Under the pieces are notes generated by a model. That model worked only from the letters and a program-made list of their open reading frames with translations. It was not told the DNA's origin and ran no database searches. From a bacterium (GTDB lineage: Bacteria; Patescibacteriota; Minisyncoccia; Minisyncoccales; PEYH01): a DNA stretch of 18,271 bases. A program made the translations under genes and the position numbers. This document shows positions 14,457 through 18,271 of the stretch, piece by piece. The stretch spans positions 1 through 18,271 of the forward strand of contig JAGGTU010000011.1 of the NCBI GenBank assembly GCA_021163545.1. Direction: 5' to 3'. How positions within the stretch are numbered: position 1 is the stretch's first letter; each line of letters begins with the position of its first letter.

Positions 14457-15461
14457 ATGAGAAAATTTTGGAAAATAATTTTAATAACTCTCGTTTTTAT
14501 ACTCCTTCCCATTTTTTGTTTTTTCTTTGTTGGGAAGGCCCAGCCAAAGGAAGAAATTTCCTGGGGAGTTGTGTTTTCGCAGCGCCATGCAGAATATTTG
14601 GGTCTTGATTGGAAAAAATCTTATCTTGCTATTTTGGATGAACTCGGTTCAAAGAATTTAAAACTTGTTGCTTATTGGGACCTTATTGAAAAAGAGCCCG
14701 GAGTTTATGATTTCTCAGATTTGGATTGGCAGATAAAAGAAGCGAAAAAAAGGGGAGCCAAAATACTTTTGGTTTTTGGAAGAAGAGTTCCAAGGTGGCC
14801 GGAATGTTTTATCCCAAAATGGGCTCTCTTTCCAAAAGACATTCATAAAGAAAGATTGTTAAGATTTATAGAAGTGCTTGTAAATCATTATAAAAACGAA
14901 GATGCAATCTGGGCGTGGCAGGTTGAAAACGAACCCTTTTTCCCTTTTGGTAAATGCCCTCCGCCAGATGAGGATTTGTTAAAAAAAGAAATAGAGCTTG
15001 TTAAATCATTAGACAAGAAACATCGACCGATTGTTATTACAGAAAGTGGAGAATTGCCCCTGTGGTTTAAAGCAGCAAGATTAGGCGATATTGTAGGGCA
15101 TACATTATATAGAAAAGTTTGGGTAAAAGAACTCGGAATATATTTTTCCTATCCTTTTCCACCGGTATATTACGCAAGAAAAGCCTGGCTTGTGAGAAAA
15201 ATTTTTAAAAAACCGGTTATCTGTGTAGAACTTCAAGCAGAACCTTGGGGTCCAGTTCTTTTATATGATTTGCCTTTAGAGGAACAAAAAAAGACAATGA
15301 ATTTAGAAAGGTTCAAAAAAGTAATTGAATATGCAAAAAATACCGGTGAGGATACTTTTTACCTCTGGGGAGCAGAATGGTGGTATTGGCTGAAGGAAAA
15401 ACATAAAGATTCTCAGATATGGGAAGAAGCTCAAAAATTATTCAAAAGCCAGGTTGAATAG
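14457..15461 (+). CDS. Membrane-anchored or secreted TIM-barrel glycosidase, family unassigned
   Basis: The 334-residue protein starts with a basic end and a hydrophobic stretch (about residues 5-25) that is either a signal peptide or a membrane anchor, so the catalytic domain is outside the cytoplasm. The rest resembles clan GH-A (alpha/beta)8 hydrolases: YWDLIEKEPGVYDFSDLDW (73-91) is the entry seen in GH5/GH39/GH42-type enzymes, and WQVENEP (154-160) gives the acid/base E159. The nucleophile at the end of strand 7 is E258 or E262 in ICVELQAEPWG. LWGAEWWYW near the C-terminus fits the eighth strand. I cannot fix family or substrate. It is the last gene of the GH1-permease operon. Confidence 0.75.
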   Translation: MRKFWKIILITLVFILLPIFCFFFVGKAQPKEEISWGVVFSQRHAEYLGLDWKKSYLAILDELGSKNLKLVAYWDLIEKEPGVYDFSDLDWQIKEAKKRGAKILLVFGRRVPRWPECFIPKWALFPKDIHKERLLRFIEVLVNHYKNEDAIWAWQVENEPFFPFGKCPPPDEDLLKKEIELVKSLDKKHRPIVITESGELPLWFKAARLGDIVGHTLYRKVWVKELGIYFSYPFPPVYYARKAWLVRKIFKKPVICVELQAEPWGPVLLYDLPLEEQKKTMNLERFKKVIEYAKNTGEDTFYLWGAEWWYWLKEKHKDSQIWEEAQKLFKSQVE

Positions 15462-15481
15462 AGACACTACTATCATTCTCA

Positions 15482-15626
15482 TAGAGGGGGTCGGGGAGAT
15501 TGGGCATTTCCCCGTGTTGGGAAAATAGCTCCTCCGTTTTATCGGAGGGGCCCAAGAAACCGAAGGTTTCTTGGGAGCAAAGCCCCGCTGGAGCAGGCAT
15601 GGGGACAGAAAATCTACCACCGCTTT
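15482..15626 (+). ncRNA. Candidate structured RNA of unknown class
   Basis: This GC-rich stretch, unlike the AT-rich surroundings, folds on paper into a closed multibranch structure. Helices: closing stem 15484-15491 with 15616-15623 (interrupted by A-G and G-A mismatches); hairpin 15492-15500/15506-15514, loop UGGGC; hairpin 15528-15536/15543-15551; perfect 11-bp hairpin 15551-15561/15565-15575, loop GAA; and 15583-15589/15596-15604 with a small bulge. A terminator hairpin with plus-strand T run follows at 15637-15675. I looked for hallmarks of tmRNA, RNase P, SRP and 6S RNA and found none convincing. No clear promoter is visible, so it may be the processed 3' end of the glycosidase operon. 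Strand choice rests on the terminator. Confidence 0.5.
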
Positions 15627-15636
15627 TCATAAAAAG

Positions 15637-15675
15637 AAAAAGCCCTGTCGCAAGATTAATTGAGACAGGGCTTTT
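15637..15675. terminator. Bidirectional terminator
   Basis: GCCCTGTC (15642-15649) and GACAGGGC (15664-15671) pair perfectly, flanked by A runs on the left and T runs on the right that extend the stem. Read on the plus strand it is followed by TTTTC; on the minus strand by TTTTTCTTTTT. It can end both the plus-strand RNA region and the minus-strand membrane-protein gene. Confidence 0.88.
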
Positions 15676-15680
15676 CATGT

Positions 15681-16292
15681 TTATAGACCAATATTTTTTC
15701 TATCGTCGTCCTCTCTCATCTTGAAATACCACCTCCTATACAAAGGAGCAGAAACGATGGTAATCATTAAGAACAAGACCCACCATCCTAATATTTGGAA
15801 ATGTTTAACTATCAATCCCACATTTTCCAACAGGCCAGCAATACATACGAGAATAAGCGATGCAGCCAATCCGTGAATATAATCTATAGGGATCAGGCCA
15901 AATACCCAACATTCTCTACCATGCCACCAGATGTTACTTTTCTTGAAGTTCTTGATGCCATAGTAGGGATTTAGTATAAACCAAGCAAAATCTTCCAGAA
16001 TCCACCATGATATCAATAAAGCGATGCAAACGAGTTCTTGGAAAATAGACCAATGCATTTGCACTACAAAAGGCATGTGAAACATCACAAACACGAAGGA
16101 GATCAGAAATAAGTGGTAACCAGTTAAAGGCTTTTTGCCCAGCAAAAACCCAAAGATTTTTGCCGGAATGCCTTTGGTTCGATACCATGTAGGCATCCTT
16201 TGTGCCCACCCATACTTTCCTTCACTTTCAATCTCTACGCATGCCAACAGTAGAGCCAAAACAAACCAAAAGACAGCCTGAACAAGTATCAT
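15681..16292 (-). CDS. Trp-rich integral membrane protein of unknown function
   Basis: I do not recognise the family. The 203-residue protein (start MILVQAVFWF) has about five hydrophobic segments and 13 tryptophans. The distinctive core is SWWILEDFAWF followed by NPYYG and, after a loop, NIWWHGRECW and PIDYIHG. Acidic residues inside a membrane helix and the His/Glu/Cys after it suggest an active or binding site at the membrane face. The C-terminus is charged (KMREDDDRKN), likely cytoplasmic. I chose the ATG at 16292 over the in-frame GTG at 16298, because that GTG lies within the strong Shine-Dalgarno. The gene has its own consensus promoter and shares a terminator. GC content is visibly higher than in flanking genes, which hints at transfer. 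Confidence 0.85.
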   Translation of the reverse strand: MILVQAVFWFVLALLLACVEIESEGKYGWAQRMPTWYRTKGIPAKIFGFLLGKKPLTGYHLFLISFVFVMFHMPFVVQMHWSIFQELVCIALLISWWILEDFAWFILNPYYGIKNFKKSNIWWHGRECWVFGLIPIDYIHGLAASLILVCIAGLLENVGLIVKHFQILGWWVLFLMITIVSAPLYRRWYFKMREDDDRKNIGL

Positions 16293-16295
16293 TTC

Positions 16296-16304
16296 CACCT
16301 CCTT
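16296..16304 (-). promoter_or_regulatory. Strong Shine-Dalgarno of the membrane protein gene
   Basis: On the minus strand AAGGAGGTG precedes the ATG at 16292 with normal spacing (AGGAGG five bases away). It decides the start codon and contrasts with the absence of such sites before the neighbouring genes. Confidence 0.85.
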
Positions 16305-16326
16305 ATATCAAAGAGCAATTTTGATT

Positions 16327-16355
16327 ATCATAATATTATATTGTAATTTTGTCAA
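16327..16355 (-). promoter_or_regulatory. Consensus sigma-70 promoter of the membrane protein gene
   Basis: On the minus strand a perfect TTGACA (16350-16355) and TATGAT (16327-16332) are exactly 17 bases apart. Transcription would begin near 16320, giving a leader of about 28 bases with the Shine-Dalgarno. This is the best promoter in the window. Confidence 0.8.
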
Positions 16356-16391
16356 CTTCTAATTTTTGTAAAACTATATTAAACTTTTATT

Positions 16392-17096
16392 ATGATTTCG
16401 ATTATTATTCCAACTCTAAATGAAGAAAATCACCTCCCTTTGCTTTTGCAAAGCATAAAGAATCAAGATTTTAAAGGTGAATATGAAGTTATTGTAGCTG
16501 ATGCCGGTTCTTCTGATAAAACAATAGAAATTGCCAGAAGTTTTGGATGCAAGATCACAAAAGGAGGCTTACCGGCAAAAGGCAGAAACGAAGGAGCAAA
16601 AATTGCAAAAGGTGATCTTTTTCTATTTGTAGATGCAGATGTGATTTTATCTAAAGATTTTTTAAGAAAGGCAATTGAAGAATTTTCTTCAAGAAATTTA
16701 GATTGCGCAGGTTTTGCTGCGGAGCCCTTAAATAAGGCGCCGATTTATAAATTTATTTTTTGGGCTTATAATTCTTTTGCGATGTTGTCAGAAAGATTTT
16801 TTCCTTTGGGATGGATGGCAATTTTAACAAGAAGAGAAATTCATTTTAAGATAAAAGGGTTTGACGAAGAAATAAAAATAGGGGAGGATCATTGGTATGT
16901 AAAAAATGCCCAAAAAATTGGTAATTTTGGAGTTATAAAATCAGCAAAAATCATTGGGAGCACAAGAAGATTTGAGAAAGATGGTACAATTATTACTTGC
17001 TTGAAATACATCTTTGTCGGTCTTTATATGCTCTTTTTTGGTCCCCTCAAAAGAAATATCATAAAATATGAATTCAATCATTACAAAGATAATTGA
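16392..17096 (+). CDS. Family 2 glycosyltransferase
   Basis: GT2 enzymes transfer sugars from nucleotide or lipid-linked donors, here probably for surface polysaccharide or glycolipid at the inner membrane face. The 234 residues show the GT-A start ISIIIPTLNEENHL, the VADAGSSDKT donor-binding segment (35-44), GRNEGAKIAKGD (64-75) and the metal-binding FVDADV with D81 and D83. GEDHWYV near 163-169 supplies the likely catalytic acidic residue (ED motif). A hydrophobic stretch near the C-terminus (YIFVGLYMLFFGPL) may attach it to the membrane. It overlaps the next gene, a lipid kinase, by 29 bases, supporting a lipid-linked role. Acceptor and donor cannot be read. No Shine-Dalgarno or convincing promoter was found. 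Confidence 0.9.
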   Translation: MISIIIPTLNEENHLPLLLQSIKNQDFKGEYEVIVADAGSSDKTIEIARSFGCKITKGGLPAKGRNEGAKIAKGDLFLFVDADVILSKDFLRKAIEEFSSRNLDCAGFAAEPLNKAPIYKFIFWAYNSFAMLSERFFPLGWMAILTRREIHFKIKGFDEEIKIGEDHWYVKNAQKIGNFGVIKSAKIIGSTRRFEKDGTIITCLKYIFVGLYMLFFGPLKRNIIKYEFNHYKDN

Positions 17097-17460
17097 CATA
17101 AGAAAACTTGCAAAAAGCATCAAGATTGCTTTAAAAGGTCTCTTGTTTGCCTTGAAGAAAGAGCAAACTTTTCGGATTCAGGTTGCTGCCGGCATTTTAG
17201 CAATTTTTCTAACACTCTATTTAGACCTTTCTGTTACAGAAAAAGCGCTTATATATTTAGCAATAGCAGGAGTTTTGGGAATGGAACTAATCAATACTCA
17301 GATTGAAAAGGTTTTAGATTTTATGCAACCCACTCCCCATCCTCACGTTAAATCTATAAAGGACTTATCTGCGGCAGCTGTTTTAATTATGGCGCTGGGT
17401 TCTCTAATTTTGGGAATCATCATTTTTCTCCCCAAGATTTTAAAAATCTTTAATCAGTGA
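17068..17460 (+). CDS. dgkA: Diacylglycerol/undecaprenol kinase family protein
   Basis: DgkA-type kinases phosphorylate diacylglycerol or undecaprenol in the membrane; in bacteria without an outer membrane the undecaprenol activity recycles the lipid carrier for wall and polysaccharide synthesis. The 130 residues show the amphipathic start with SIKIALKGLLFALKKEQTF, then the catalytic GMELINTQIEKVLD (71-84, with E73, N76 and E80) and HPHVKSIKDLSAAAVLI (91-107), with three membrane helices. All key residues are present. The start overlaps the upstream glycosyltransferase by 29 bases; no later ATG gives a plausible N-terminus, so I keep it. Coupled expression with the glycosyltransferase fits undecaprenyl-phosphate use. 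Confidence 0.92.
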   Translation: MNSIITKIIDIRKLAKSIKIALKGLLFALKKEQTFRIQVAAGILAIFLTLYLDLSVTEKALIYLAIAGVLGMELINTQIEKVLDFMQPTPHPHVKSIKDLSAAAVLIMALGSLILGIIIFLPKILKIFNQ

Positions 17461-17474
17461 TATGATAAAAATAT

Positions 17475-18271
17475 ATGGAGGAAGATATTTTTGATGACAA
17501 ATTAATTGAAAAAAGACTTCAGGAACAAAGAGAAAGATTTCTAAAGTGGATTCCAAAAATCTGTTTCTCGACGGTAATTTTAAGTTTTCTTTTTGGAATT
17601 GGAGGAGGGTTTTTGGTTTTGTACTTGCAGAAAGAAGGTTTTCTCTCGGGGTTATTTCCAGAAAAAGAAATTCAGCCAATTATCAAAAAAGAGACGATTG
17701 TCCAAAACAAATATATTCCTCAAACAACAGAGGAGGAAAAAATTATTAATGTTGTGAAAGAAGTATCTCCTGCTGTGGTGAGTATCGTAATTACAAAGGA
17801 TGTGCCTGTGTTTGAAAAATATTATATTAATCCCTTCGGAGAGGGTTGGCCATTTGAAATTGAAATTCCTCAATATCGCCAAAAAGGAAGTAAGAAGCAA
17901 AAAATCGGGGGAGGAACAGGGTTTATTATCTCAGAAGATGGAATGGTTCTAACCAATAAGCATGTTGTCTCAGAAAAAGGTGCAGATTATACCATTTTTA
18001 CAAGCGATGGAAAAAAATATCCTGCTAAAATACTTGCAGAGGACCCAATTTTAGATCTTGCAGTTTTAAAGATTGATCAGTCTACAGCCCCTCCTTCTCA
18101 AAAGAAAACTTTCCCCACAGTCAAACTAGGAGACTCTTCTAAATTACAAATTGGACAGACAGTGGTTGCAATCGGTTATGCCTTGGGCGAATTTCAAAAT
18201 ACTGTCTCTGTTGGAGTAGTCTCTGGTCTTGGTAGAACAATTACTGCATCTGGCGGCGGTATGGTTGAAAC
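17475..18271 (+). CDS. htrA: HtrA/DegP-type serine protease, 3' end cut by window edge
   Basis: HtrA proteases degrade misfolded proteins outside the cytoplasmic membrane. The 265 visible residues have a charged cytoplasmic N-terminus, one membrane helix (about 27-51) and the start of a trypsin-like domain: VVKEVSPAVVSI (93-104), GGGTGFIISEDGMVLTNKHVV with catalytic H163, and EDPILDLAVLKID with catalytic D194. The Ser (usually in GNSGGP) and any PDZ domain lie beyond the window. The ATG at 17475 has no Shine-Dalgarno; a TATGAT (17461-17466) ends eight bases upstream, so the mRNA may be leaderless, though the -35 region is poor. It sits 14 bases after dgkA. Confidence 0.95.
   Translation, partial: MEEDIFDDKLIEKRLQEQRERFLKWIPKICFSTVILSFLFGIGGGFLVLYLQKEGFLSGLFPEKEIQPIIKKETIVQNKYIPQTTEEEKIINVVKEVSPAVVSIVITKDVPVFEKYYINPFGEGWPFEIEIPQYRQKGSKKQKIGGGTGFIISEDGMVLTNKHVVSEKGADYTIFTSDGKKYPAKILAEDPILDLAVLKIDQSTAPPSQKKTFPTVKLGDSSKLQIGQTVVAIGYALGEFQNTVSVGVVSGLGRTITASGGGMVE

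Noticed and set aside
15484..15630. Identity as tmRNA, RNase P RNA, SRP RNA or 6S RNA
   Set aside because: No tRNA-like ends, no conserved RNase P P4 elements, no SRP tetraloop core and no 6S-type single long hairpin with central bubble.
15442..15678. Minus-strand ORFs of 60 and 78 codons and a plus-strand ORF of 74 codons across the structured region
   Set aside because: They overlap each other in several frames, run through the stems and the terminator, have no start signals, and are best explained as open readings of a GC-rich structured segment.
16293..16298. GTG start of the membrane protein
   Set aside because: The GTG is part of the Shine-Dalgarno that serves the ATG at 16292.
16349..16380. 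Promoter for the glycosyltransferase gene (TTGTCA with TATATT)
   Set aside because: The spacer is 20 bases and the -35 merely mirrors the minus-strand TTGACA box; too weak to list.
17434..17450. 17-bp AT-only-centred palindrome (AAGATTTT and AAAATCTT around one A) at the end of dgkA
   Set aside because: Inside coding sequence, AT-rich with no T run after it; likely chance in this base composition.

Overview
The window looks like a piece of a small, AT-rich bacterial chromosome, most probably from a member of the Candidate Phyla Radiation (Patescibacteria, Parcubacteria-like). This is an inference, not a placement by alignment. It rests on short core proteins, tight packing with gaps of a few bases, near-absence of Shine-Dalgarno sequences, an intein-loaded anaerobic ribonucleotide reductase, an FtsZ that stops at the end of its core, and a ComEC without its nuclease domain. 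No tRNA, rRNA or CRISPR array was seen, and no gene-free stretch exceeds 300 bases.

Layout. Bases 1-770 (minus) hold the start of dprA, which runs off the left edge. A short plus-strand unit (755-1023) with its own promoter, a perfect Shine-Dalgarno, a 59-residue ORF and a terminator sits between dprA and pth and overlaps the 3' end of pth. pth (minus) and lepB (plus) diverge from overlapping promoters that appear to give near-leaderless mRNAs. Then come lepB-hisS-rpsU, a terminator, and ybeY-ftsA-ftsZ: protein secretion, translation, ribosome maturation and division. A promoter with an inverted repeat leads into nrdD (6502-10809), whose 709-residue extein is split by two LAGLIDADG-type inteins, followed closely by comEC.

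After a 34-bp palindrome (12258-12291) lies a sugar-related operon: a GH1 beta-glycosidase, an EamA-type permease and a membrane-anchored TIM-barrel glycosidase. Downstream, 15482-15626 folds on paper into a closed multibranch RNA and ends at a terminator shared with a convergent, Trp-rich membrane protein of unknown function (15681-16292, minus). That gene has a consensus sigma-70 promoter and a strong Shine-Dalgarno. The right end carries a family 2 glycosyltransferase, a diacylglycerol/undecaprenol kinase and the start of an HtrA-type protease, all plus strand, suggesting cell-envelope work.

The most interesting points are the unassigned structured RNA, the contrast between two Shine-Dalgarno-led genes of unknown function and all other genes without one, the double-intein NrdD, and FtsZ without its C-terminal peptide next to an intact FtsA.
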